From contig NZ_JACVQA010000006.1 in NCBI RefSeq assembly GCF_018881595.1, positions 124,001 through 188,000 of the forward strand: a DNA stretch of 64,000 nt, read 5' to 3'. Position 1 is the stretch's first letter. The number at the start of each line of letters is the position of its first letter. The DNA is from Polynucleobacter sp. UK-Gri1-W3. Its GTDB lineage: Bacteria; Pseudomonadota; Gammaproteobacteria; Burkholderiales; Burkholderiaceae. The notes under the pieces were generated by a model. It saw only the letters and a list, made by a program, of their open reading frames with translations. It searched no databases and was not told the origin of the DNA. The position numbers and the translations under genes were made by a program. This document shows positions 25,422 through 33,979 of this stretch, piece by piece.

Positions 25422-25826
25422 ATGACTTATTTAGAAAAACTCACCTTGTTTTACGATGGCGCTTGCCCTTTGTGTCAGGCTGAGATTCTGTTTTTATCTG
25501 GACGAAATCAAGCCAATCTTTTGGACTTTGTCGATATTAATTCAGAGCAGTTTGACCCCCAAAAAGTGGGCGTCTCCTGTGAAGCTGCTTTAGCTGCTAT
25601 GTATGGGCAATTTGCTAGCGGTAAATTAATTCACGGTGTTTCGGTATTTCCTGAAGCCTATCGTCGAGCCAACTTGCCGCGCCTTGCCTGGCTTTTTTCC
25701 AGAAAACCCCTGCAACCATTTTTGAAGTTGGGTTACCGCTTTTTTGCCAAGAATAGACATGCTATTTCTAGTCTCTTGGGACCAGCAGCATTACGTTTAG
25801 TGAAATCAAAGTCAACATCGTTATGA
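25422..25826 (+). CDS. DCC-family thiol-disulfide protein (DUF393)
   Basis: The 134-residue cytoplasmic product carries the DCC signature at residues 9-18 (FYDGACPLCQ), a CxxC-like thioredoxin-fold site, and ends with the common basic helix of the family. DCC proteins are presumed thiol oxidoreductases. Its stop overlaps the start of the next gene by four bases, so translation is coupled into the chalcone-isomerase-like gene. Confidence 0.87.
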   Translation: MTYLEKLTLFYDGACPLCQAEILFLSGRNQANLLDFVDINSEQFDPQKVGVSCEAALAAMYGQFASGKLIHGVSVFPEAYRRANLPRLAWLFSRKPLQPFLKLGYRFFAKNRHAISSLLGPAALRLVKSKSTSL

Positions 25827-26371
25827 AGATGATTCGATTATTTCTAATGGTTGCTTTGCTTAGCGCATTAGCTCCAGCTAGCTTTGCTCGCGATCCACAG
25901 GAACTGCCACCCTATTTAAGCTCGGCAAAACTTCAGGGTAGTGGGCGATTGACTTGGTGGGGTCTGCATATTTATGACGCATCCTTTTATCGAGTGGGCT
26001 CCCTGGCTTCCTCTGAATTTGCCCTAGACATGCGCTATCAAAAATCATTTTCTGGAGCCTCGATTGCCAATCGCAGCGTGGAAGAGATGAAACGCATTGG
26101 CGTTTCAGAGGCTCAGGCGGCACAATGGGGTAGGGAGTTAACTGCTTTCTTGCCGAACGTAGAGTCAGGACATACTTTGACTGCTATCTATTCTCCAAAA
26201 CAAGGAACAATTTTTTATCACGATGATAAGCAGATTGCGCAAATACCAGGTGCTGATTTTCCGAAAGCATTTTTTGGGATCTGGCTTGACCCCAAAACAA
26301 GCGCACCAAAGCTTCGCACAGAACTACTTGGACAATCTTGTCCGCCACCACTTTTTACTGAGGCTTGCTAA
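25823..26371 (+). CDS. Exported chalcone-isomerase-like protein
   Basis: The 182-residue product has a signal peptide ending near SFARD and a chalcone-isomerase-like domain: GSGRLTWWGLHIYDASFYR followed by ALDMRYQKSFSGASIANRSVEEMKRIG, then FPKAFFGIWLD. Bacterial members are not known to isomerise flavonoids and are probably lipid or fatty-acid binders in the periplasm. It overlaps the DCC gene by four bases and is followed three bases later by the DUF3833 lipoprotein gene. Confidence 0.85.
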   Translation: MKMIRLFLMVALLSALAPASFARDPQELPPYLSSAKLQGSGRLTWWGLHIYDASFYRVGSLASSEFALDMRYQKSFSGASIANRSVEEMKRIGVSEAQAAQWGRELTAFLPNVESGHTLTAIYSPKQGTIFYHDDKQIAQIPGADFPKAFFGIWLDPKTSAPKLRTELLGQSCPPPLFTEAC

Positions 26372-26374
26372 TTT

Positions 26375-26923
26375 ATGAAATCACTTTTTAATCGACTTAT
26401 CTTGTTGGCATTCTGCAGCTTATTTTTAGCGTCTTGCTCTACACCACAAGTTTCTCAATATGCTTCCGAGAAGCCTGCTCTAGACTTAAGTGAATATTTT
26501 TCAGGAACGATTGATGCCTATGGCATCTTTACAGACCGCAGTGGCGAGGTGAAGAAGCGTTTTACTGTACTAATTAAGTCCAATTGGACTGTGGTTGATG
26601 GTAAGAAGGTGGGCACATTAGACGAAAGCTTTGATTATTCTGATGGCGCAAAGCAAAAACGTATTTGGACGCTAACTGAGCAGTCTCCAGGTAACTTCAT
26701 TGGCAGGGCAGATGATGTGGTGGGGGATGCCCAGGGCCAACTAGCTGGAAATGCCCTGAATTGGACCTATACCCTTGCCTTACCGGTAGATGGCACCATT
26801 TATAACGTGCAATTTAACGATTGGATGTACCTTATTACCCCTAAAGTAATGCTCAATAAGGCCAAGATGAGTAAGTTTGGCATTGAGCTAGGTGAGGTCA
26901 CTCTGACCTTCTATAAACGTTAA
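26375..26923 (+). CDS. DUF3833 lipoprotein
   Basis: The 182-residue lipoprotein (lipobox LASC, lipid on C21) belongs to DUF3833. Recognisable are the repeated strands IDAYGIFTDRSGEVKKRF, LDESFDYSDG and VQFNDWMYLI. In other bacteria the gene often accompanies chalcone-isomerase-like genes, as here, where it starts three bases after one. The three genes from 25422 form one operon of unknown function, probably in envelope lipid handling. Confidence 0.85.
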   Translation: MKSLFNRLILLAFCSLFLASCSTPQVSQYASEKPALDLSEYFSGTIDAYGIFTDRSGEVKKRFTVLIKSNWTVVDGKKVGTLDESFDYSDGAKQKRIWTLTEQSPGNFIGRADDVVGDAQGQLAGNALNWTYTLALPVDGTIYNVQFNDWMYLITPKVMLNKAKMSKFGIELGEVTLTFYKR

Positions 26924-26993
26924 GCAAAAGGGCTAGATTTGTGTCACACTTTCTTGCAAGGTGTCGCTGAGCGCCCAATCCAAGGAGATTCAA

Positions 26994-27527
26994 ATGAATA
27001 TGAAATTAAAGCAGGCTTCGATTGTTTTATCAGCAGTTGGGATCTTATCTTTAGTAGCCTGTCAATCGATGGAGCAGGGCACAGGACAAAAAGCCAGTGC
27101 AAGTCTAGATTCAAGATCAGGATCACAGGTCAAGGGTGAAGTGACATTCACTTGGCAGGGTAACGATGTTCTTATCAACGGCAAGTTCTCTGGTTTGAAA
27201 CCAAATGCAGAGCAAGGATTCCATGTGCATGAAAAGGGCGATTGCTCAGCTCCAGATGCAATGAGCGCAGGTGGCCATTTTAATCCCGAGACAAAAGCGC
27301 ATGGCATGCCTGATAGTGGTATGAATCATGCCGGAGATATGCCAAACATTAAATCAGATGCGAGTGGTAACGCAACTTACACAGCTAAACTACATGGCTT
27401 TGCTGTAAACACTGGACCAACTGGTATTGTTGGTCGCTCAGTTGTGGTGCATCGTGATCCAGATGATTACAAATCTCAACCTGCTGGAAATTCTGGACCA
27501 CGCATTGCTTGTGGTTTGATTAAGTAG
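26994..27527 (+). CDS. sodC: Cu/Zn superoxide dismutase, lipoprotein form
   Basis: The start at 26994 has a clear AAGGAG site eight bases upstream; an in-frame GTG at 26961 is less likely. The 177-residue protein is anchored by a lipobox LVAC (lipid on C23). Copper and zinc ligands lie in GFHVHEKGDCS, GGHFNPETKAHG, HAGDMPN and VVHRDPDD, and the disulphide cysteine in IACGLIK. It destroys superoxide in the periplasm. Confidence 0.93.
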   Translation: MNMKLKQASIVLSAVGILSLVACQSMEQGTGQKASASLDSRSGSQVKGEVTFTWQGNDVLINGKFSGLKPNAEQGFHVHEKGDCSAPDAMSAGGHFNPETKAHGMPDSGMNHAGDMPNIKSDASGNATYTAKLHGFAVNTGPTGIVGRSVVVHRDPDDYKSQPAGNSGPRIACGLIK

Positions 27528-27569
27528 TCGAGTTTATTTAAATACATTAAAAGAGATACAGGGCATTTC

Positions 27570-28016
27570 ATGAGAATCGAAGATACCGATCCAGCACGTC
27601 ACGCAGGGATTGAATATCCAATGGAAGTGGGTGCCCCTGTATTTGCACCTATCAAGGTCACCGAAGAAAAAGACAAGGCTGTTAATGTAGCGCGCCAGAA
27701 TGCCAAGCTTGAGTATGACCGCATTATGGAGCAGGCCGAAGTCTTAATGAAGCAAGCCAAGGCCTTGCAAGCACGGCTAGATGCAACGGAAATGGTACAT
27801 AGCGCTAAATTTAGCTTCAATCCCATTCATGGGAAAATTTACCATCTGTACTATGACAGCAGAAATAGTGTCAACGTACTTATTCAGAATGGTCCAAGTG
27901 GTTGGAGCTGCGGTATTCCAGATGGTTGGACATATTCAATGGCGGTAAAAAAGTTGGGCGATAGTACATGGGCGGTAATTGAAGAGGATTCCTCTGACGC
28001 CCTTACTGTTTTATGA
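27570..28016 (+). CDS. DUF2452 family protein
   Basis: The 148-residue product has a helical N-terminal half with a coiled segment (EQAEVLMKQAKALQARLDA, about residues 51-69) and a compact C-terminal part (GKIYHLYYDSRNS, then GPSGWSCGIPDGW) that marks DUF2452. It is cytoplasmic with no known role. It lies 42 bases after sodC and 28 bases before the quinone oxidoreductase gene. Confidence 0.75.
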   Translation: MRIEDTDPARHAGIEYPMEVGAPVFAPIKVTEEKDKAVNVARQNAKLEYDRIMEQAEVLMKQAKALQARLDATEMVHSAKFSFNPIHGKIYHLYYDSRNSVNVLIQNGPSGWSCGIPDGWTYSMAVKKLGDSTWAVIEEDSSDALTVL

Positions 28017-28044
28017 TTTTCAATAAAAAATATATAGGTGACAT

Positions 28045-29025
28045 GTGACAAAAGCGCGAGTAGTTAGTCTTTCTGAATTAGGAAGTGCAGACGTAATCAA
28101 GGTAATTGATAAAGAGTTACCTCCACCAGCAAAAGGTGAAGTGCAGATTCGTCAAACTGCAATTGGATTTAATTTCATTGACGTATATCAGCGCTCTGGC
28201 GTTTACCCATTGGATATGCCTACTGGGCTCGGTCATGAAGCTGCTGGTGTTGTTGAGCATATGGGAGAAGGCGTCACTGACTTTAAGGTTGGCGATCACG
28301 TTGTGTACATGAATGCTGGGATTGGTGCATACGCAAGTGCGCGAAACGTAGCGGCTGACAAATTGGTTCACATTCCTAGCAATATTTCTGATGAAGTAGC
28401 TGCAGCTGTTTTCTTTAAGGCAATGACTGCGCAATATCTGGTGCAAAAGACTTATAAAGTAAAAGCAGGCGATATCGTTCTAGTGCACGCTGCTGCCGGT
28501 GGTGTTGGTCAAATTTTGGCTGGCTGGGCAAAAGCTTTGGGCGCGTTTGTTGTTGGTACCGTGGGATCACCTGCAAAATTCGCAGCCGCTAAAGAGGCGG
28601 GTTGTGATGCAGTAGTGGATTACTCCCAACCAACTTGGGTTGAGGATGTGCTTAAGGCCACTGGCGGTAAAAAAGCAAATGTAGTTTATGACTCAGTAGC
28701 TAAAACTACTTTCTTGGGATCGTTGGATTGCACTGCTCCATTCGGTACAGTTGCTTTGTTTGGAGCTGCCTCTGGACCGGCGCCAGAGATTCAGCCAGAA
28801 ATTCTCAACAAGAAGGGCTGCTTGTTTTTGACAAGACCTTCTGTATTTCCACATAACGCAACTTCAGCTTTATTAAAAGAAAATGCCAAAGCAGTATTTG
28901 ATGCAATTGCTAAGGGTCATGTCAAAGTGCAAATCGGTGCTAAGTTTTCTTTGGAGCAAGCTGCAGATGCGCATCGTGCTGCTGAAGGAAGAAAAGTTTC
29001 GGGTGCTATTGTGATGACGCCTTAA
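28045..29025 (+). CDS. qor: NADPH:quinone oxidoreductase (zeta-crystallin type)
   Basis: The 326-residue enzyme starts at GTG with AGGTG just upstream. It is a zinc-free medium-chain reductase: FNFIDVYQRSGVYP near residue 43, GLGHEAAGVV, and the nucleotide-binding AAAGGVGQILAGWAKALGA. It should reduce quinones with NADPH in the cytoplasm, protecting against quinone stress. A strong terminator follows (29048-29071). Confidence 0.9.
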   Translation: MTKARVVSLSELGSADVIKVIDKELPPPAKGEVQIRQTAIGFNFIDVYQRSGVYPLDMPTGLGHEAAGVVEHMGEGVTDFKVGDHVVYMNAGIGAYASARNVAADKLVHIPSNISDEVAAAVFFKAMTAQYLVQKTYKVKAGDIVLVHAAAGGVGQILAGWAKALGAFVVGTVGSPAKFAAAKEAGCDAVVDYSQPTWVEDVLKATGGKKANVVYDSVAKTTFLGSLDCTAPFGTVALFGAASGPAPEIQPEILNKKGCLFLTRPSVFPHNATSALLKENAKAVFDAIAKGHVKVQIGAKFSLEQAADAHRAAEGRKVSGAIVMTP

Positions 29026-29047
29026 GCTTGAGTGTTCTAGCGTACAC

Positions 29048-29071
29048 AAGCCCCGCTGTTTTTTGCAGCGG
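29048..29071 (+). terminator. Intrinsic terminator after qor
   Basis: AAGCCCCGCTG and CAGCGGGGCTT form a GC-rich eleven-base stem around a T-rich loop, followed by seven T residues. Confidence 0.92.
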
Positions 29072-29109
29072 GGCTTTTTTTATATCTCAATCAGTCGTAC
29101 TATGAAGGT

Positions 29110-29520
29110 ATGAAAACACTACTTAAAATAATTATCTCCGCTCATCTAATTTTGATGAGCTCTTGGGCTTTGGCGCAAATTCCAGAGACGCAATACTCAC
29201 AAGGGATTTCTTATGTCACTGGTGGCGTGGGTGAAGGCGAGGCCGTTGCCATTCTTGCCCAAGCAAAGCAGTGGCCTTTGTTATTGGAAATGTCTCAAAT
29301 TGAAAATGGCAGGGGCGTTTGGATATTTGGAGCATCCATCAAAATCACCAATTCAAAAAAACAGGCTATTTTTGAGGCTCAAGCAGACGGCCCTTACATG
29401 CTGATTAACTTAGTGCCTGGTGATTATGCAATTGAAGCAACATACCAAGAGGTAGTCCAAAAGAGATCACTTTCTATTAGGGCGGACTCACCGCAAAAGA
29501 TTTCCCTATTCTGGAAGTAG
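29110..29520 (+). CDS. Small secreted protein, carboxypeptidase-regulatory-like
   Basis: The 136-residue product has a signal peptide ending at ALAQ (about residue 23). The rest is beta-rich: a conserved-looking SYVTGGVGEGEAVAIL segment, then GASIKITNSKK and INLVPGDYAIEATY, which recalls the beta-sandwich of carboxypeptidase regulatory-like domains. It is a probable periplasmic binding or accessory protein. It stands alone between a terminator and a palindrome. Confidence 0.6.
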   Translation: MKTLLKIIISAHLILMSSWALAQIPETQYSQGISYVTGGVGEGEAVAILAQAKQWPLLLEMSQIENGRGVWIFGASIKITNSKKQAIFEAQADGPYMLINLVPGDYAIEATYQEVVQKRSLSIRADSPQKISLFWK

Positions 29521-29531
29521 CCGCTTACTAA

Positions 29532-29548
29532 ATGACGCAATGCGTCAT
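29532..29548. promoter_or_regulatory. 17-base palindrome ATGACGCA-A-TGCGTCAT
   Basis: Two perfect eight-base arms flank one central base, 64 bases upstream of the metallo-hydrolase gene. The odd length and lack of a T-run argue for an operator rather than a terminator. The regulator is unknown. Confidence 0.5.
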
Positions 29549-29611
29549 ATGCCTAAACTACTAAATTGGTCTATAGTTTCTTGATTATTACGATAACGAG
29601 GAGACGTTCCA

Positions 29612-30466
29612 ATGAAGGGCTTTTTAACTAAGGGTGGCTTGGGTCTATTGCTCACAGCAGTTCTGGCTTCAGTATCGACAATGAGTAGTGCGCAAAATGA
29701 CCCGCCCGCAGGCGTTCAGGGCAAGACCGAGGCGCTGTGGCTAGGGCAAGCAGGTTTTCGTATCAAAACTCCTCAGGGAAAAATGATTTTGGTTGATCCC
29801 TGGATTACTGGGGGCCCTAAAACGCCACCGATGTATAAAAATGATCTAGCTGCAATTGGTCCAATTGATGTATTGCTTGTGACGCATGCACACGTTGATC
29901 ACATTGGTGATGCTCCGGCTTTGGCTAAGATGAACAATATCAAGCTTTATGGTCCCGCAGATATGATCACACCCCTAACTACTTTAGGGGTGCTACCAGC
30001 AGACTTAGGTCATCGCTTTAATAAAACAGGTCGTGTTACACCTGCTCCTGGGATTAAGGTAACTGCGGTACAAGCTGAGCATTCATCCTTGTTGGTTTGG
30101 AAAAATCCTGCAACAGACAAGATGGAATCTCATCCTGCTGGAGAGCCTGTGGGCTACATCATCGAGCTGGAAAATGGATTTAAAATTTGGCATATGGGTG
30201 ATACCGGCTTATTTAGCGATATGAAATTTATTAGCGAGCATTACAAGCCGGACTTAGTCATGATTCCAATCGGTGGAAATTTCACGATGGCACCAGACGA
30301 TGCTGCATTTGCACTGCGCACTTGGATTAAGCCAAAGATGGTTATTCCAATGCATTACAACTCCAATCCTATGACCAAGGGAACATTGGCTGAGTTTCAG
30401 GCGGCTATGAAGGGCAGCAATATCAAAATCATCCCGATGACTGAAGGCGAAACGGTTCAGTTCTAA
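29612..30466 (+). CDS. Secreted metallo-beta-lactamase-fold hydrolase (UPF0173-like)
   Basis: The 284-residue protein has a signal peptide ending near SSAQN and an MBL-fold domain: LGQAGFRIKTPQGKMILVDPW, then the metal motif THAHVDHIGD, WHMGDTGLF and a final PMHYNS histidine. Most UPF0173 proteins are cytoplasmic, so export is a difference. A GAGGAG ribosome binding site precedes the ATG. It heads a unit with two binding-protein genes. Confidence 0.85.
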   Translation: MKGFLTKGGLGLLLTAVLASVSTMSSAQNDPPAGVQGKTEALWLGQAGFRIKTPQGKMILVDPWITGGPKTPPMYKNDLAAIGPIDVLLVTHAHVDHIGDAPALAKMNNIKLYGPADMITPLTTLGVLPADLGHRFNKTGRVTPAPGIKVTAVQAEHSSLLVWKNPATDKMESHPAGEPVGYIIELENGFKIWHMGDTGLFSDMKFISEHYKPDLVMIPIGGNFTMAPDDAAFALRTWIKPKMVIPMHYNSNPMTKGTLAEFQAAMKGSNIKIIPMTEGETVQF

Positions 30467-30501
30467 CTGTCTTTTGCTTTTTAATTCCGGAAATTCTTTT
30501 G

Positions 30502-31251
30502 ATGCCAATCTCTACTGAAGTGAGGGCGCAGCTTGCCCCTCACGGTGTTCTTTCTTCTGCCGTTTATCTAGGCAATTTTTTATTGGTCACTGGCCGCACC
30601 TCTGCAGGGGAGCCTACCGGTATAGCACCAGATATTTGTCGTGCTGTAGCAAAGCGCTTGGAAGTTCCGCTAGATTTAACGGGTTATGAAACTCAAGAGG
30701 AAGTGGTGGACGCCGCTGCTAGTGGAAGATGTGGAATTGTTTTGGTGGGTTCTGATCCGGCACGCGCTCAAAAAGTCACCTTTACCCCTGCTTATACAGA
30801 GTTGGAAGCGACTTACTTAGTTTCCGATGATTCACCAATTCAAGATATTTCCCAAGTGGATCAACCGGGAGTTCGAATCGCATCCTTCTTTAAGAGTGCA
30901 TACGATCACTGGTTGCAGCGAAATTTAAAGCATGCCACGCTAGTTCATGCGGATGGCCTCCAGGCAAGTAATGAACTTTTTCTGAGTGAGCGCTTAGATG
31001 CACTAGCTGGACTTAAGACTGGCTTAGTTGCTTTTGCAAAAAAACATCCAGGCTTACGGATATTAGAAGGTCAGTTCACTGGCATTCAACAGGCAATTGC
31101 TACCAAGAAATCTAATCTAGAGGCAATCACATTTTTAAGTGCTTGCGTTGAAGACTTCATTCGCAGTGGTTTAGTGACTGATTTGATTCGACAGTATCAA
31201 GTACAGGGTTTGGCTGCTGCACCCATCAATCAAAAGTCTTTAGAAAAATAA
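30502..31251 (+). CDS. Solute-binding-protein fold (SBP_bac_3) without signal peptide
   Basis: The ATG at 30502 is taken instead of the TTG one codon earlier. The 249-residue product has the family-3 binding fold (IAPDICRAVAKRLEVPLDLTGY, SDPARAQKVTFTPAY, DLIRQYQVQG), but begins directly with MPISTEVRAQLAPHG and has no signal sequence. It would therefore stay in the cytoplasm, unlike usual amino-acid-binding proteins. It lies between the MBL hydrolase and a Bug protein gene, one base before the latter. Confidence 0.72.
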   Translation: MPISTEVRAQLAPHGVLSSAVYLGNFLLVTGRTSAGEPTGIAPDICRAVAKRLEVPLDLTGYETQEEVVDAAASGRCGIVLVGSDPARAQKVTFTPAYTELEATYLVSDDSPIQDISQVDQPGVRIASFFKSAYDHWLQRNLKHATLVHADGLQASNELFLSERLDALAGLKTGLVAFAKKHPGLRILEGQFTGIQQAIATKKSNLEAITFLSACVEDFIRSGLVTDLIRQYQVQGLAAAPINQKSLEK

Positions 31252-31252
31252 T

Positions 31253-32224
31253 ATGAAAAAAATAGTTTTCATATTGAGTGCGTTGCTTGGGTTATTAGTT
31301 TACCAAATTGCAAATGCTCAAACTGGCACGTACCCCAATCGACAAATTAAAATTATTTCCCCATTCGCTACTGGTGGTATTGCTGATGGATTTTCCAGAA
31401 TCATTGCGCAAGGATTAAGCGAAGCTTTTGGCCAGCCAGTGATTGTGGAAAACAAAACTGGCGGCGGCGGAAATATTGGCGCAGACTTTGTGGCTAAATC
31501 CCCAGCAGATGGTTACACCTTAATTATGGGCAGTATTGGAACCCATGCAGTAAATCCCTATTTAGTTAAGAGCATGCCCTATGACCCACTAAAAGATTTT
31601 GTACCAGTGGTCTTTGTGCTGGATGCTGAAGGTTTGCTAGCAGTCAATCCAAATCTGCCGGTAAAAAATGTGCCTGAGTTAATTGCCTATTTAAAGGCTA
31701 ACCCTGGAAAGGTGTCCTATGGTTCAGGCGGTATTGGTACTGCTAGCCACTTAGCGGGCGAATTATTTGTAATGACCGCAAAAGTGGACATGACGCATAT
31801 TCCATATAAAGGTAACGCTCTTGCAATTACGGATTTGATTGGTGGACAAACTCAAGTGATGTTTGCAACGATGCCCACCATTCTTCCTTATGTAAAAAGT
31901 GATAAGTTGCGAGGTCTAGCGGTAACTGGCGCAAGTAGAGATCCATCCATGCCAGATTTACCTAGTATTAGCGAAACCTTGCCAGGATTTGATGTGAAGA
32001 ATTGGATTGGCCTATTTGCACCAGTGGGCACACCACCAGCTATTGTTAAAAAGTTACATGATGAGGTCAGCAAAATCATGCAGCAGCCGGCAGTGCAAAA
32101 GAAGCTTGAGTCAGAAGGGGCAAAGTACTATGCAATGACTCCGGAGGCATTTGGGGTATTTCAAAAGAAAGAATCTGCCCGCTGGGGCAAGATCATCAAA
32201 AGCGCAGGCATTAAGCCGGAGTAG
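31253..32224 (+). CDS. Bug-family tripartite tricarboxylate transporter binding protein
   Basis: The 323-residue protein has a signal peptide ending at NAQTG (about residue 23) and the Bug layout: YPNRQIKIISPFATGGIAD, the ligand loop VIVENKTGGGGNIGADFVAKS and the DGYTLIMG strand. Such proteins bind carboxylates in the periplasm. No TctA or TctB membrane subunit is nearby. It begins one base after the preceding gene's stop, so they are co-translated. Confidence 0.92.
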   Translation: MKKIVFILSALLGLLVYQIANAQTGTYPNRQIKIISPFATGGIADGFSRIIAQGLSEAFGQPVIVENKTGGGGNIGADFVAKSPADGYTLIMGSIGTHAVNPYLVKSMPYDPLKDFVPVVFVLDAEGLLAVNPNLPVKNVPELIAYLKANPGKVSYGSGGIGTASHLAGELFVMTAKVDMTHIPYKGNALAITDLIGGQTQVMFATMPTILPYVKSDKLRGLAVTGASRDPSMPDLPSISETLPGFDVKNWIGLFAPVGTPPAIVKKLHDEVSKIMQQPAVQKKLESEGAKYYAMTPEAFGVFQKKESARWGKIIKSAGIKPE

Positions 32225-32368
32225 GTTGCTTAACAAGGGTAAAAGTTTCCCCCTTTGTGCGCTAACCGCTATTCAAGGCATATAGCAGGGGTTAATCTCA
32301 TCAGTAATTTGCTGAATTACGTGTCCAAAGCGCTTTAAACCCTCTGATTGAGTGGTTTTAAGTTTATA

Positions 32369-32397
32369 TTGCAATTAGTTCGTATTAGTACTAATAT
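32369..32397 (+). promoter_or_regulatory. Promoter of the MarR redox cassette
   Basis: TTGCAA (32369-32374) and TAATAT (32392-32397) are 17 bases apart. The -10 element overlaps the palindromic operator at 32383-32396. The transcription start would be near 32404, about 23 bases before the marR-type ATG. Confidence 0.5.
32383..32396. promoter_or_regulatory. Palindromic operator TATTAGTACTAATA
   Basis: A perfect 14-base palindrome covers the -10 element of the marR-type gene. A CTAGCTAG palindrome follows at 32402-32409. Autorepression by the encoded MarR protein is the simplest reading, and is inference. Confidence 0.55.
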
Positions 32398-32426
32398 AGT
32401 CCTAGCTAGTACTTTATAGGTCAACA

Positions 32427-32840
32427 ATGAACTTTTTACCCTCCCTAAGAAACTTGGTGTCAAGCTACCAAGCATTTGAGCGCTATTCGGCTCCTCATAT
32501 CAAGGGCTTGGGTTTAACGTTGACTCAATTCGATGTGCTTGCTACCTTGGGTAATCAGCCGCCAATGAGCTGTAAACAGTTGGGGGAGAAAACCTTGGTA
32601 ACCAAGGGAACGCTCACTGGAGTGCTAGAGCGATTAGAGGTGAAGGGTTTAATTCAGCGACAGTCAAATGCTGAGGATGCACGTAGTCAATTAATTGGAC
32701 TGACTCAAGATGGTCAGGCTTTATTTGAAAAAGTCTTTCCAGTCCATTTGGAGTATTTAAATCAAGCTTTCAAAAAATTATTACCCGAGCAATTAAACCA
32801 ACTCGAAGAATCGCTGAAATTGTTGAAAGACATCTTTTAA
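32427..32840 (+). CDS. MarR-family transcriptional regulator
   Basis: The 137-residue protein is a winged-helix repressor with the MarR core: LTLTQFDVLATLGNQPPMSCKQLGEKTL, the recognition helix TKGTLTGVLERLEVKGLI and the wing RQSNAEDARSQLIGLT. There is one cysteine (C50, in MSCKQ) in the early part of the DNA-binding domain. Its gene starts a set of five co-oriented redox genes and carries a palindrome over its own promoter (32383-32396), as expected for autoregulation. Confidence 0.9.
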   Translation: MNFLPSLRNLVSSYQAFERYSAPHIKGLGLTLTQFDVLATLGNQPPMSCKQLGEKTLVTKGTLTGVLERLEVKGLIQRQSNAEDARSQLIGLTQDGQALFEKVFPVHLEYLNQAFKKLLPEQLNQLEESLKLLKDIF

Positions 32841-32868
32841 TTAATGTAACTATGACAAGGAAAAAATA

Positions 32869-33423
32869 ATGACTAAAGTAGCCGTGGTATTTCATAGTGG
32901 TTATGGTCACACCGTAAAGCAGGCCGAAGCAGTGGCTAAGGGCGCTAATGGTGTTTTGATAGCAATTGATGCTGAGGGCAATATTACTGATGCGCAGTGG
33001 GCAACATTAAATGATGCTGATGCCATCGTATTTGGCTCTCCTACATATATGGGAACTGTGAGTTGGCAGTTTAAGAAGTTTGCTGACGCCAGCTCTAAGC
33101 AGTGGTTTTCTCAGCAGTGGAAAGACAAAGTATTTGGTGGCTTCACTAATTCTGCCACCATGAATGGCGATAAGCATTCCACTTTGCATTATTTCTTCAC
33201 TTTGGCTATGCAGCATTCTGGTTTGTGGGTTGGCACTGGATTAATGCCTTCAAACTCAAAGTCTGCGAAACGAGATGATGTGAACTATGTTGGTTCATCT
33301 GCAGGAGCAATGATGCAAACCCCTTCAGATGCGAGCGCAGATGAAGTGAACGTAGGTGATCTCGAAACTGCTCGTCTGTATGGTGAGCGTATTGCAAAAA
33401 TCACTAAGCAGTTGCGCGGATAA
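32869..33423 (+). CDS. Flavodoxin-like NAD(P)H oxidoreductase
   Basis: The 184-residue protein has a flavodoxin fold: HSGYGHTVKQAEAVAKG binds the FMN phosphate, and SPTYMGTVSWQFKKF and GGFTNSATMNGDK form the flavin loops, as in WrbA-type quinone reductases. It is probably a cytoplasmic FMN-dependent quinone reductase. It lies 28 bases after the marR-type gene and overlaps the cytochrome b561 gene by one base. Confidence 0.88.
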   Translation: MTKVAVVFHSGYGHTVKQAEAVAKGANGVLIAIDAEGNITDAQWATLNDADAIVFGSPTYMGTVSWQFKKFADASSKQWFSQQWKDKVFGGFTNSATMNGDKHSTLHYFFTLAMQHSGLWVGTGLMPSNSKSAKRDDVNYVGSSAGAMMQTPSDASADEVNVGDLETARLYGERIAKITKQLRG

Positions 33424-33968
33424 TGAATCAATCACGTTACTCCAGTATTGCCATCCTATTGCATTGGGTGATGGCATTACTGATCATCATGACTTGGTCC
33501 ATTGCTATCGCCATTGATGATATGCCCTTGAGTCCAGCCAGAATTTCTTGGCTCAGCTGGCATAAATGGCTTGGCACTACGATCTTTTTTTTAGTCCTAT
33601 TTCGTTTGATGTGGCGTGCTACTCATCCAGCTCCACCGCTGAATTTGGTAATGCCGGTATGGCAAGAATGGGTGATGAAGTTGACGCATCTAGCCTTGTA
33701 TTTATTAATGCTAGCAATTCCCCTGGTAGGTTGGTTAATGAGTTCAGCCAAAGGCTATACCGTCAATTACTTTGGTTTATTCGAATTGCCTGATTTGGTC
33801 GATAAAGACAAGGCATTAGGACATCTTTTAAAAGAAATTCATGAGCTGTTGGCAAATGGATTAATGATCTTGGTTGGACTGCATGTGTTAGCGGCACTTA
33901 AACATCAATGGATTGATAAAGATGGTCTCTTAAGTCGCATGTCTTTTTACAAATCTAAAGATTCTTAA
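33423..33968 (+). CDS. Cytochrome b561-type membrane protein
   Basis: The 181-residue inner-membrane protein has four helices and the haem b histidines of the bacterial b561 family: the HW pair in AILLHWVMA, WHKWLGTT, the KEIHELLANG segment and GLHVLAALKHQW. It moves electrons between quinol or superoxide and the membrane. It overlaps the flavodoxin-like gene by one base and precedes two yceI genes, an arrangement often seen. Confidence 0.9.
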   Translation: MNQSRYSSIAILLHWVMALLIIMTWSIAIAIDDMPLSPARISWLSWHKWLGTTIFFLVLFRLMWRATHPAPPLNLVMPVWQEWVMKLTHLALYLLMLAIPLVGWLMSSAKGYTVNYFGLFELPDLVDKDKALGHLLKEIHELLANGLMILVGLHVLAALKHQWIDKDGLLSRMSFYKSKDS

Positions 33969-33979
33969 CTGGAGAAGTG

